Numbered from the stretch's first letter, positions 42,383 through 50,709 are shown. The stretch is 64,000 nucleotides of DNA from Ideonella_A intermedia_A (GCA_943370175.1 CALRPU020000029.1:5835-69834); one strand, 5' to 3'. Notes: generated by a model not told the origin, from the sequence alone. Program-made: numbers and translations.

Positions 42383-43575
42383 CACGAGACGTCTCCAGTC
42401 CGGTCGCCGTTGAGCAACATACCAACATCGGTCGTGTAGGTGCAGTGGTGCTCGTTCTCCAGATCGCGATAGAAGCCGCGCAGCTTCTTCCACTTCACGA
42501 CCGCTAAGCAGGCGTTAAGCGCGTTCAGGTCGGCCACCTGGATGTTCGACGCGTAGAGATCCTGACCACCGCCGCCCGCGAAAGAGATGCGCCCCGCGTG
42601 CACATGGTCGCGCTTCGCCGGCGTGCTCGTCGTCACCCGCAGGATCCCACCGAGGCTACCGTTCCGGAGCTCCAGCCCCATCCCGACGTCGATGAACGGG
42701 ACGCCGAGCGCTTCGAGCTTGGCCACCACCGCGCGTTTCTCATCGCCGGCATCCATGCAGATGAAGGCGAAGGTGAGGCCGTCGAGCAGTCCCACCGTAT
42801 GCGGCGTCAGGCGGACGGCGTGCGCGGTGATGCCGCGGTGCATTCGTCCGTAGATGCCCTTGAGGTATTCGACCTTCTTCGGCGCGTCCCGCAGCTCCTC
42901 CAGCGAAGGCGCCCCAGGTGCTCGGAACGCGTTGTGGGAGAGGAACTCGTCGTCGTCGATCAAGCGGATCTCCTTCGCCGGCGTCTTGGCCACCAGGTCG
43001 AGGATGTAGCTGCCCGTGCCCCCGGCGCCGAGGATGCCCACCACCTCGCCTCCCAGCTTGCCAGAGAGCGCCCCCAAGCCGACCCGGCACGACGCTGTGT
43101 CAAGGTAGTGGAAGACGCTGTCCTCGTCGCCTTCATCGGCGCCCCGGACAACACGCGCGCTGATCCCGGGCTGCAAGACGGCGGCGGGCCCCGCCAGGAT
43201 GGTCGCGTAGGTCGACATCTTGGTGTAGTAGTCCGGGTATCCGTCGGGGCTGGGCTTGCTGGAGAAGCTGTGCCGAGCGCTCAGTCCATGCCCCAGCTGG
43301 GTGTCCACTGCGTTGTGCGCGATCCCCTTCAAGGGCGTCCCGTCGGCATTGCACGGGAACTCGCCGTCCCAGTAGATCACGTGAGTCTCCGGCTTGCGCG
43401 TGCGGTCGCCGGCGAGGTCGAGGGCCGACAGCAAGCTGCCAGTGCGCACGCGCCGACGGGCGTCGACGTATGGCACCTCCCCCATCACCAGGAAGCCACC
43501 CTGGACACGGACAAAGTAGCCCTGCTGGCGAAGCTGAGCCAAGTCAGGATTAAGACTGAACAGTTCGTGTGACAT
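42382..43575 (-). CDS. E1-like ThiF adenylyltransferase fused to an E2-like N-terminal domain
   Basis: The start at 43575 gives 397 residues. Residues 1-145 form a DUF6791/Prok-E2-like region with HVIYWDGEFPCNADGTPLKG; Cys75 in the PCNADG turn is a candidate thioester-forming cysteine. Residues 165-390 are a ThiF/E1 adenylation domain: nucleotide loop GILGAGGTGS (183-188), acidic LIDDDEF (207-210), HNAFRAPG with Asn215 and Arg218, and FICMDAGD with Asp275. E1 enzymes activate the C-terminus of a ubiquitin-like protein with ATP. The gene overlaps the multi-ubiquitin gene by 26 bases and abuts DUF6527. No separate JAB peptidase gene is visible. Confidence 0.85.
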   Translation of the reverse strand: MSHELFSLNPDLAQLRQQGYFVRVQGGFLVMGEVPYVDARRRVRTGSLLSALDLAGDRTRKPETHVIYWDGEFPCNADGTPLKGIAHNAVDTQLGHGLSARHSFSSKPSPDGYPDYYTKMSTYATILAGPAAVLQPGISARVVRGADEGDEDSVFHYLDTASCRVGLGALSGKLGGEVVGILGAGGTGSYILDLVAKTPAKEIRLIDDDEFLSHNAFRAPGAPSLEELRDAPKKVEYLKGIYGRMHRGITAHAVRLTPHTVGLLDGLTFAFICMDAGDEKRAVVAKLEALGVPFIDVGMGLELRNGSLGGILRVTTSTPAKRDHVHAGRISFAGGGGQDLYASNIQVADLNALNACLAVVKWKKLRGFYRDLENEHHCTYTTDVGMLLNGDRTGDVS

Positions 43576-44299
43576 TGAAGATGGTTCCTTGCTTTTTGAC
43601 TTCAACCGATCCGCCCTCGCCGAGTTCGCCGTCGTGGGGGAGTGAGGCCGCATTCCGGTAGGTCATGGAGAACACGACGTTTGTCTCGGCCGGGGCGTCC
43701 GGATGGGAGAGCTTCACGACCTGCTCGAAGGTGACGTGTGCCTGTGGCACGGTTTCCTCGACAGCGTTCACCACGATGACGTAGCCCTTGTTCGGGCGCG
43801 GCGCCGTGATGAAACGCTCGAGGCCCGACGGACCCAGGTCGATACGTGCGTCAGGTTCGATGAGCCGATCCTCGCCACCCGGGACCTCGAGGAAGACCGC
43901 CTCTTCGGGCGAGGGGTGCGCCAGCTCGTACAGGATGCTGGCAGGGAGCTCGGTGCGGCCCCATGCCATCTGACGGTCGTTCAGGGTGAATTTGAAGTCG
44001 CGGTCGGACTTGAACGCGATGAAGCGTTCGGCGCCCTTGCCGCGCAGGTCGATCGTCTCGTCGAGCCGGATGTCCTCGAAGTCGCCCGAGTCGAGCAGCG
44101 TGAAGAGCAGGTAGTCGTCGCGCCGGTCGAGTCCGGCCGCTTCGAGGATCTGGCGCCCGGTGGGGACCGGGTCTGGCACGTCGATCGGCCGGAAGTTCAG
44201 GTCTTCCAGGCTGAAGCGGATGCGATAGGCGGCCGCCTGCCGCAGAGGCCGACCCTCGCGGATCGCCTCGCCAACGTCGTCAAGATCAGGGTGTTTCAT
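43550..44299 (-). CDS. Multi-ubiquitin protein: three beta-grasp repeats
   Basis: From the ATG at 44299 the product is 249 residues and reads as a 23-residue lead and three ubiquitin-like repeats: about 25-97 (YRIRFSLEDLNFRPIDVPDP... GAERFIAFKS), 100-168 (DFKFTLNDRQMAWG... GLERFITAPRP) and 170-249 (GYVIVVNAVEETVP... GTIFNVTRTVQS). The repeated ERFI(A/T) strand marks equivalent positions. This matches the multiubiquitin domain family found beside bacterial E1-like genes. The C-terminus ends TVQS, not Gly-Gly, so activation would need processing or an unusual end. It should be the modifier handled by the downstream E1/E2 fusion. Confidence 0.85.
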   Translation of the reverse strand: MKHPDLDDVGEAIREGRPLRQAAAYRIRFSLEDLNFRPIDVPDPVPTGRQILEAAGLDRRDDYLLFTLLDSGDFEDIRLDETIDLRGKGAERFIAFKSDRDFKFTLNDRQMAWGRTELPASILYELAHPSPEEAVFLEVPGGEDRLIEPDARIDLGPSGLERFITAPRPNKGYVIVVNAVEETVPQAHVTFEQVVKLSHPDAPAETNVVFSMTYRNAASLPHDGELGEGGSVEVKKQGTIFNVTRTVQS

Positions 44300-44382
44300 A
44301 GGGTCCTTTGAGGTTATGCAGGGAGGTCTTTCTCGCCTACAAGTCCTCAATCGGACCAACCGGCCGACGCCGGTAAAGTTTT

Positions 44383-47300
44383 TCAGAACGTCTTCACGAG
44401 CGTACCGGGCGGCACCGCACCACACACGAAGAACGCAGGACAGTTCGGGCAGGTCATCTCCGACGTCACGGCCGGGAATCTTCCACTGCGGATGTCGAGG
44501 AAGATGCTGGCGAGCTTGGCCTGCCGGTTGCCCAGTTCCCTGGTCGACAGGTCCAGCGCCCTCGTTTCGGCGTCTGCCAGGAACACCAATTCGACTCGCG
44601 CATCGGGGAAGGCCGTCCGGGCAGCCAAGATGAATGCCGCAGCGGCGACATCCTTGCCGTCCTGGCTAGACGCGTGGCCGGTCTTGACCCGGCGCAGCGT
44701 TCGAGCACCGTCGCGCACCAAGACGTCGTCCGGCCGGACCTCCACCTCGTGGTCGTCGAAGGCCATGTGAAGCGTGGTGGGTGCTTCGGTCAGCCCGCCG
44801 GCCCGCGACGCGAGGAAGTAGTCCAGCATCGCGCGGGCGATGGCTCGGTAGTCTTCGACGTAGCCGTGGTCATGCAGTCCGTGGGTGACGAAGGCCTGCG
44901 CGAGGAGTTCGTCGAACCGATCGGGCGAGGGGTCTTCCTGGGCAACCAGCACGCGGTACACCTCACGGATCGCCTCGTGCATCTGCATGAAGGCGCTCAT
45001 CCGTCGTCGGCCGCCGACCTGTAGCAAGTGCGTATAGAAGAATCGCCGCCCGCAGGACTCGTAGAGCGCCATCGCCTCGGCAGCGAAGCGCGGCTTGCCA
45101 GTGAAAGCGACCGCCACTTGCGCAGCATCCGGCGCTGGCGGCACTGTCGCTGACGGCGTGACAGCCCGCCGATCGATCCCGCCCACGCGATCAAGGAATT
45201 TCGACAAGGGCCTGGCGTGGCTGTTGGACTTGGTCGTGGCGCCGTAGAACGCCAGGCGATCCATCGCACGCGACATCGCCACGTAGAAGAGGCACTCCTG
45301 CTCCTCGTGGTGCGCCGCTCGGGCGATCTCGTCCGAGCTGCCTTCGCCGCTCGTAACCATGCCGGTCGGCGGCGGGCACTTGGCGGGGCGGTGCCCTCCG
45401 GGAATCGAATCCTGGTTCACGCCCACGAGGTGCACCGCGGGGAACTCCAGGCCTTTGGACCCGTGGATGGTCATCAGGCGGACGGCGTCGATGCCTTGGG
45501 CCGCCGCAGGCAGCTGCCGTAGGTCCCGGTCGTCCCTCAGACGGACCAGCCGACGTACGCGGTCGGCCAGCCGCTGGATCGGCAGGCCCTTGCCGCGCGG
45601 CTGGATCTTGACGAAGTTCATGAACTGCCAAATGGCAATGCCCTCAGCTTGGTCGGATACGAGGGACGACGAAGCGATTCGCGCCGCCAGGCGGGTTCGG
45701 TCGAGCAATAGCGTAGCGAGCACAGTCCAGGGGTCGGAGGAGGCATCGAAGCCCTCGAGCGCGGTGCTCAAGGCGGTCATCGCGGTCTGACCTGCCGCGG
45801 TGAGGCCGGGCGCCGCTTGCCGCCAAGCGCCTGGCTGGACCTCGGCGCCACGAAGGCGCTCGAACACTTGCACGATGTCCTCCATCTTCATCGCGAACTC
45901 GGTCCAGCAAGCGGTTCTGATCAAGCCGATTGCGCGCTTGTCCACGAGCAGCATCAGCACCGCCACGAGATCCTTGATCTCGGTGCGCTCGAACAGGCTG
46001 CCCAGGAACAGCACGGGCACTCCGGCGCGCTCGAGTTCCTGCCCGGTGTCTGACAGCTTATCGTTGCCCCGGCACAGCACGGCCTGGTCGCGATAGCGGT
46101 ATCCGGCTGCGCGGCAGCTCTCGATGCGGTCGATGAGCGCCGCGGTGACCTGCGCGCCGTCCGTCACCGTGATGAGCTCCGGCCGTAAGCCGCCGGGCCC
46201 TCGGTCGGCCAAGAGCCCGGAGGGTCCTTCGGCGGCGCTCATGCCGGACGCGAAGGTCGAAAAAGCGTCAACGATCTCCGTGGTCGACCGGTAGTTGATG
46301 TCCAGACTGTCCCGATCTGCGCCAGCGAAGTCTTCCTGGCCGAAGCGCGACATGTTGAACGAGGAGGCTCCGCGGAACCGGTAGATGGACTGCCTGGCGT
46401 CTCCCACGACCCACAGGTTCTCGCCCGTGGGCCTGAGCGCGGTAAGGAGTCGCACGCTGCTGCGGTTCACATCCTGGTATTCGTCGACCAGGATGTGGTC
46501 GTAGTCACCTTGGAGCTGCGCTCGAACCGCCTCGTCTCGCTCGAGCAGGAGAACCGGTTGCATGACAAGGTCGCCGAAATCGACGCGACCAGTGGCCGCC
46601 TTCAGTGCCTCGTAGCGCTCGTAGACGCGCGCGACCTCGTCCGCTCTCTCGGCAGCCTCGAGGTCAGCAGGCCCGGAAGCCGTCGCGCGCATCGCCCGTG
46701 ACAAGTCGCGGTAGGCCTGTGGGCTGATGACCTCGTCCTTGGCCAGTGACACCGCGCTCAGCATATCGGCCACGAGCTGTGACGGGTCATACAGGTTGCG
46801 GTAGCGAACCAGGCCAAGCCGGGGGAACTCATTCTCGAGCAGCTCGACGGCCTCAGTGCGATCCAGCAACTGCGGGTCCGCGGGCAGACCGCAGCGGTCG
46901 TTGAAGCGCCGCAGGATGTCCAGGCCGAAGCTGTGGAACGTCGCGATGCCTAGCGCAGAGGCCTCCCGAGGACGCTTCTGCGCGATCCGCTCTGCCATCT
47001 CGCCGGCGGCCTTGTTGGAGAAGGTCAGCAGGAGGATGCGCCTTGGGTCGACACCCTCGTCGAGCAGGCCCTCGACGCGAGCCACCAGAGTGCGCGTCTT
47101 GCCCGTGCCCGGGCCCGCCTGCAGCAGGAAAGCGGTACCGCGGTGCGCCGCGGCCTTGCGCTGCTTGTCGTTCAGGGGGATATCGGCCATGGGCATCACA
47201 GCGGCCAAAGGGACCGCAGGGAGCAACAAGGCGTCCAGCATCTGCTGGGCGACGACCTCGAAGGGTGCCCCCAGGCGCCTGGCCACGTCCGAGCAGGTCT

Positions 47301-47769
47301 GACCCTGGTTCACTTGCAGGTCAACTGCGACGGGCCTGGGCAGAAGGAGTTCCCTGGCGAAGAGATCCATCTGGACCTCGCGACGCTGCCGCCTGCTGTA
47401 GTCGACGACGCGGTCCATCCCCACCGGCGCGGCTTCCGCGGTCCGGGCCGGGTCGATCTGTGAAGCGGTCTGCGGCGATTCGCCGTCGCCGAGTTGGGCA
47501 TGCCCGATCTCGTGTGCGACCAGGAACGCCTGGTCGAACGCAGAACCGGCGGTTTCGTGGAGTATGAGCGGTAGCTCCGGGTCCGGGTCGAACGAGGCGC
47601 GGCCGCCATCGAGCAGCGCGGCGCCCGAGGCGCAGGGCTCGACGGTGATCCCTAGGTCGCTCGCGATACCGACAACGAACTCGTAAGGGAACCAGGGGTC
47701 ACGCCCGCGCTGGACGGCATCGTCGTACAGCCGCCGGGCATGCTGCCGGGCCAGCTCGATCGAATCCAT
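44383..47769 (-). CDS. ImmA/IrrE peptidase - UvrD helicase - PD-(D/E)XK Fe-S nuclease fusion
   Basis: The 1128-residue protein joins three parts. Residues 1-200 are an ImmA/IrrE-type metallopeptidase with VAHEIGHAQLGD (His86, Glu87, His90). Residues 210-910 are a UvrD/REP superfamily 1 helicase: Walker A QAGPGTGKTRTL (about 236-247), DEYQD, GDARQSIYRFRGA, INYRS, TIHGSKGLEFPAV, and AMSRAMDRL. Residues 925-1128 look like an AddB/Cas4-type nuclease with a four-Cys iron-sulphur staple: a Cys in LYESCGRRFF and CPNCPAFFVC at 1107-1116. Such a protein could sense and process foreign DNA, with the peptidase cutting a repressor or sensor; this is inference. It is fourth from the end of the operon, with 83 bases before multi-ubiquitin. 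Confidence 0.88.
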   Translation of the reverse strand: MDSIELARQHARRLYDDAVQRGRDPWFPYEFVVGIASDLGITVEPCASGAALLDGGRASFDPDPELPLILHETAGSAFDQAFLVAHEIGHAQLGDGESPQTASQIDPARTAEAAPVGMDRVVDYSRRQRREVQMDLFARELLLPRPVAVDLQVNQGQTCSDVARRLGAPFEVVAQQMLDALLLPAVPLAAVMPMADIPLNDKQRKAAAHRGTAFLLQAGPGTGKTRTLVARVEGLLDEGVDPRRILLLTFSNKAAGEMAERIAQKRPREASALGIATFHSFGLDILRRFNDRCGLPADPQLLDRTEAVELLENEFPRLGLVRYRNLYDPSQLVADMLSAVSLAKDEVISPQAYRDLSRAMRATASGPADLEAAERADEVARVYERYEALKAATGRVDFGDLVMQPVLLLERDEAVRAQLQGDYDHILVDEYQDVNRSSVRLLTALRPTGENLWVVGDARQSIYRFRGASSFNMSRFGQEDFAGADRDSLDINYRSTTEIVDAFSTFASGMSAAEGPSGLLADRGPGGLRPELITVTDGAQVTAALIDRIESCRAAGYRYRDQAVLCRGNDKLSDTGQELERAGVPVLFLGSLFERTEIKDLVAVLMLLVDKRAIGLIRTACWTEFAMKMEDIVQVFERLRGAEVQPGAWRQAAPGLTAAGQTAMTALSTALEGFDASSDPWTVLATLLLDRTRLAARIASSSLVSDQAEGIAIWQFMNFVKIQPRGKGLPIQRLADRVRRLVRLRDDRDLRQLPAAAQGIDAVRLMTIHGSKGLEFPAVHLVGVNQDSIPGGHRPAKCPPPTGMVTSGEGSSDEIARAAHHEEQECLFYVAMSRAMDRLAFYGATTKSNSHARPLSKFLDRVGGIDRRAVTPSATVPPAPDAAQVAVAFTGKPRFAAEAMALYESCGRRFFYTHLLQVGGRRRMSAFMQMHEAIREVYRVLVAQEDPSPDRFDELLAQAFVTHGLHDHGYVEDYRAIARAMLDYFLASRAGGLTEAPTTLHMAFDDHEVEVRPDDVLVRDGARTLRRVKTGHASSQDGKDVAAAAFILAARTAFPDARVELVFLADAETRALDLSTRELGNRQAKLASIFLDIRSGRFPAVTSEMTCPNCPAFFVCGAVPPGTLVKTF

Positions 47770-47771
47770 TG

Positions 47772-48335
47772 CTACTCGTCGCGGAGTAGGTTCGACATGC
47801 GCTGTTCGTCGATACCGGCATCTCGCAAGATCTTCTCGAACGGCACCCTTTCAGGCGCGGCAGGCTTTATCTCCGACTTCCGCGCGCGCGCTAGCGGCAC
47901 TTCGGGCGGCAGGGCGAGGTAGGACAGCAGCGTATCGCTCGAAACCTGGAGCGCCTCGGCCATCTGGCCGAGCACGCGCCCGGGCAGGGTGGCAAGGTCG
48001 ATTCGACGCTCCCGGAACGCCAGTCCGACCTGCACGGGCAAGGACAGCAGTTTGATCGCGTCGGCGAATACCTTCAGCGGCGCCGCCTTCAGGGACTCGA
48101 TCGTCGTCGTCGCCTTGCGCAGCCTCGCCATGCCTGCAGCCACCAGCTCAAGTTCTCTCGCGTCCAGCGGTGCTTCCTCGTCGATCTCCCGAGTCAGTTC
48201 CATCGCGAGGTCTATCAGGGCGGCGGAATGCTCGGGATACTGGGTAAGGTACTGCTGCAGGATGACGGCACCGGGCTCGAAATCCATCGCGAACGCTCTC
48301 AGAACGTCGGCGGCGCTCGCGGGTTGATGGCCCAT
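47772..48335 (-). CDS. Unknown helical protein between sigma-like and helicase genes
   Basis: The 187-residue product starts MGHQPASAADVLRAFAMDFE and is almost entirely helical, with ATTTIESLKAAPLKVFADAI and IDLATLPGRVLGQMAEALQV. The tail FEKILRDAGIDEQRMSNLL resembles the interaction end of small antisigma or accessory proteins, but I recognise no family. Its start overlaps the sigma-like stop by one base and its stop lies two bases before the helicase start, so it belongs to the operon. An antisigma role is a guess from position. Confidence 0.6.
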   Translation of the reverse strand: MGHQPASAADVLRAFAMDFEPGAVILQQYLTQYPEHSAALIDLAMELTREIDEEAPLDARELELVAAGMARLRKATTTIESLKAAPLKVFADAIKLLSLPVQVGLAFRERRIDLATLPGRVLGQMAEALQVSSDTLLSYLALPPEVPLARARKSEIKPAAPERVPFEKILRDAGIDEQRMSNLLRDE

Positions 48336-49141
48336 CACAGCCTTCCCTTGCGCTCGAGGCGCAGCTTCAAGGACGCGAAAGCCTTGTCGCGGTGTGTGCG
48401 GATGCTCTTCTCCGATCTTCCCAACGTCTTTCGCATGCACATCACCGAGGGATCACTGGAATCGATGGGAATATCTTGGCTCCACATCACGACGATCCTC
48501 CTTTGGAACTCAGGTAGGCTTGCAATCGCGTCGTAAAGCCGGATCCGGTAATCTTTTTTGTCCAGTTCGTGGGCATCGAAAGGGTCGTAGTCGCCGATTG
48601 CGATCTCCACCCGTGCTGAGATCTCGCCATCTTCGGTTTCGAGTGCTTCCGTCCGATTCTCGCGCTTCCAGTGCCGAGCGTTCGCGTCGTGCCGATCCGC
48701 CGCGACCGCGGCGTTGAAGTTAACTTCATAGTAGTCGAGGCTGTCGTCGTACTGCACAAGATCGCTGAGCAAGAGGTCGACGAAGTGGTCGATGACGTCC
48801 TCTCGGGCGTTCATCCGAGTGAGCGAATCGGTGTTGCCGCCGGAATCTGTGACGGGACGGACCAAGCGGGCCACGCGGCGAAGGAGCTGCTCCGTCAGCT
48901 TGTCGCGGTGAGCGCCGGCAGTGGCGGTTCGCACCCGATGCAGCATGACTTCGGGCGAAATGTAGTCTGGCTGGCTGGCTTGCCAGAGTTCAGCCCGGCG
49001 TTCCAATTCAGGTTCGCTGATGGCGGAGAGGGCTCGAATCTCGGCTTCGACCTCGTCCCGCCTTACATATGGTGTGCCATCGAGCTTCGACTTGCGTAGG
49101 GGGCGTGACACGGCTGTTGTGGTGTTGCTCTTGCTCCTCAC
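48335..49141 (-). CDS. Sigma-70-like protein heading the ubiquitin operon
   Basis: The 268-residue protein contains a region 2-like stretch (REDVIDHFVDLLLSDLVQYD and EVNFNAAVAADRHDA) and a clear region 4-like helix-turn-helix at the end (IASLPEFQRRIVVMWSQDIP, then MRKTLGRSEKSIRTHRDKAF). The N-terminal 60 residues are basic and unusual for a sigma factor. It may direct RNA polymerase to the operon's own promoter or to targets elsewhere. It is the first gene of the operon; no obvious promoter could be read upstream because the adjacent 220 bases are remnants of another gene. Confidence 0.7.
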   Translation of the reverse strand: MRSKSNTTTAVSRPLRKSKLDGTPYVRRDEVEAEIRALSAISEPELERRAELWQASQPDYISPEVMLHRVRTATAGAHRDKLTEQLLRRVARLVRPVTDSGGNTDSLTRMNAREDVIDHFVDLLLSDLVQYDDSLDYYEVNFNAAVAADRHDANARHWKRENRTEALETEDGEISARVEIAIGDYDPFDAHELDKKDYRIRLYDAIASLPEFQRRIVVMWSQDIPIDSSDPSVMCMRKTLGRSEKSIRTHRDKAFASLKLRLERKGRL

Positions 49142-49214
49142 TCTAAGGCCCCGAGACGGCCTGTGTCATGCTGCATATTGCGCATGGACCCTAGAGGCAG
49201 GGTAGAGACGGCTC

Positions 49215-49283
49215 GTCAAGCGCATTTGCGAAGACATCCCTTGCTGGGCGGCCGCCAGCAATCTTCAGAACGCCCGGCGGTGA
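49215..49283 (+). pseudogene. Second remnant of the hsdR 3' region
   Basis: Translation gives VKRICEDIPCWAAASNLQNA, matching VKRIREDIAPRVAADKAFQNA of the hsdR tail at 41443. DNA identity is partial (gtcaagcgcat, gcga-gacatc, ggccgcc, cagaa-gcccggc). It ends in a stop after NARR. Confidence 0.6.
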
Positions 49284-49359
49284 TTCATGAACGGGTCGAT
49301 CATCCAGGTACACCCGCCAGGCAGCAGCCAGCTTCGTTACGGTCAACCGCAGCCGGGAT

Positions 49360-49545
49360 GCATCAAGCGACATCGGCCGGCGCGATCAACACCCTGCGAT
49401 GGCGTGCAAGCGCCGCCACATCGCTCAGGCCCATCCACTGTGCCACCTGTTCGGCCGGCGTGCCGCGGCGCAGCTGGCGCATGGCGAACGTGTGGCGCAG
49501 CTTGAAGCTCCCGCCATCGCTGTCGTGAAGTCCGGCGGCCACGAG
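49360..49545 (-). repeat. Direct repeat of 41727-41905 (recombinase 3' end)
   Basis: catcaagcgacatcgg(c) and the following 180 bases align with the remnant at 41727-41905 with scattered mismatches. Together with the hsdR-like pieces this frames the ubiquitin operon between two copies of one junction. Confidence 0.75.
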
Positions 49546-50376
49546 CACGGCCTTCGCCGCGCTGTACTGCGCCACCTTGCTCCATGGTCGGCCGGTGCGC
49601 GAGGCGGGGAACAGCGACGAGCCGCCGATCTGAAGAGCGCTGCGGGTGTCCAGCCAAGTCCGCAGCAGCCGCCCGGCCCAGGGGGCCACCGGCGCCTCAC
49701 GTGCTGGGCTGCTGCCATGCGACGGCAGCCGGATCTTCCACGGCAGCCCTTGGACCTTGCCCCCTTCGCACACCACGCCTTCCACCGTCGCCGCCCGGAT
49801 GTCTCCCGGCGACAGCCCCGCACCCAGCTGCATCGCCACCGCGCTTCGATTGCGCAGGCTCTGCCAGGAGTGCGCCGGCGCGCCAGCAGCCGCTGAACCG
49901 GCGGCTGGGTCCAGCAACCAGGCGACGAGCGAGCGCGCCTCATGGGCGGGCAGGTAGTCGGGCAGGGGAGTCTTGTCGGCCGCATTCGCGAACCGCCACT
50001 CCGGCGTCGACATCAGGAGCTCGACCGCCGCCGTGTTCGGGGCCAGTTCAATCGACTTGGCATGATGGGCCAGCACCGCATCCACCAGCGTCAGCAGGCG
50101 CCATGCATAACGCGCGCTCAGCTCGTCGGTACCGCCCCGCGAGAGCAGGTAGGCCTCGAAGTGATCCGCCTTTAGCGCCTCGATGCGCAGGCCGCGCCCA
50201 ACGCACCAGGCCGCGAGGGCGCTCCACATGCTGCTGTACACGGCGACGGAAGACGGTTCGCGAATGCTCCCGAACGCTTCGCGATCGGCGAGCCAGGCCT
50301 CGAAGGCGCTGAGATAGGCCTGAAGAGTCGGGCCACCGGTCGGCTCTTCGAACAGATCGAGGTTGGCTGCAGGCAT
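49363..50376 (-). CDS. Tyrosine-recombinase-like protein with non-canonical active site
   Basis: The 337-residue protein has the general integrase layout: an N-terminal SAM-like domain (AYLSAFEAWLADREAFGS), then a catalytic-like domain. Reading the usual positions: the first Arg is missing (GAGLSPGDIRAA instead of TGLRxSE), the HxxR box reads FKLRHTFAM (His absent, Arg present), LGH is MGLS, and the Tyr position is His in LARHRRVL. The remnant copy at 41725 has the same His. So either a divergent clade uses other residues or both copies descend from an inactive ancestor. It lies at the edge of the ubiquitin island and divergent to the TerB operon. Confidence 0.7.
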   Translation of the reverse strand: MPAANLDLFEEPTGGPTLQAYLSAFEAWLADREAFGSIREPSSVAVYSSMWSALAAWCVGRGLRIEALKADHFEAYLLSRGGTDELSARYAWRLLTLVDAVLAHHAKSIELAPNTAAVELLMSTPEWRFANAADKTPLPDYLPAHEARSLVAWLLDPAAGSAAAGAPAHSWQSLRNRSAVAMQLGAGLSPGDIRAATVEGVVCEGGKVQGLPWKIRLPSHGSSPAREAPVAPWAGRLLRTWLDTRSALQIGGSSLFPASRTGRPWSKVAQYSAAKAVLVAAGLHDSDGGSFKLRHTFAMRQLRRGTPAEQVAQWMGLSDVAALARHRRVLIAPADVA

Positions 50377-50709
50377 AGGGTTCAGAGGCGCCGATATGAA
50401 TACTGATACTGTAATTAATCACAGCTCGCAATGCCAGCGTTCCAGCGGCTTACCGGTCTCGCGCAGAACCGAACTAACAGCGGGGCGTTTGTTGTATGTT
50501 GCGCATCCTGCGGGGGCAGCCTTTGCAGGTTGCTGTTAGTTTGGCGCCGCGCTCGCCCATCGAGTTCGATGGCCGTGCCGAGGTGCGCCCATAGACGCCC
50601 GTTTTGCCGCTGAAGACGTAGCCACTCCGTTGACGCGGAACGTGAAGCGTTGCGCTATCCTGAACCGAGCATCGAAACTCTCGACTCGCAATCACGGTAG
50701 AGCAGGTTG
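50377..50709. other. Divergent intergenic region with a long-arm inverted repeat
   Basis: About 333 bases between the recombinase and the TerB operon. AACTAACAGC (50472-50481) and GCTGTTAGTT (50532-50541) form a perfect 10-base inverted repeat with a 50-base spacer. An AT-rich stretch at 50395-50425 is a possible promoter. Confidence 0.5.
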
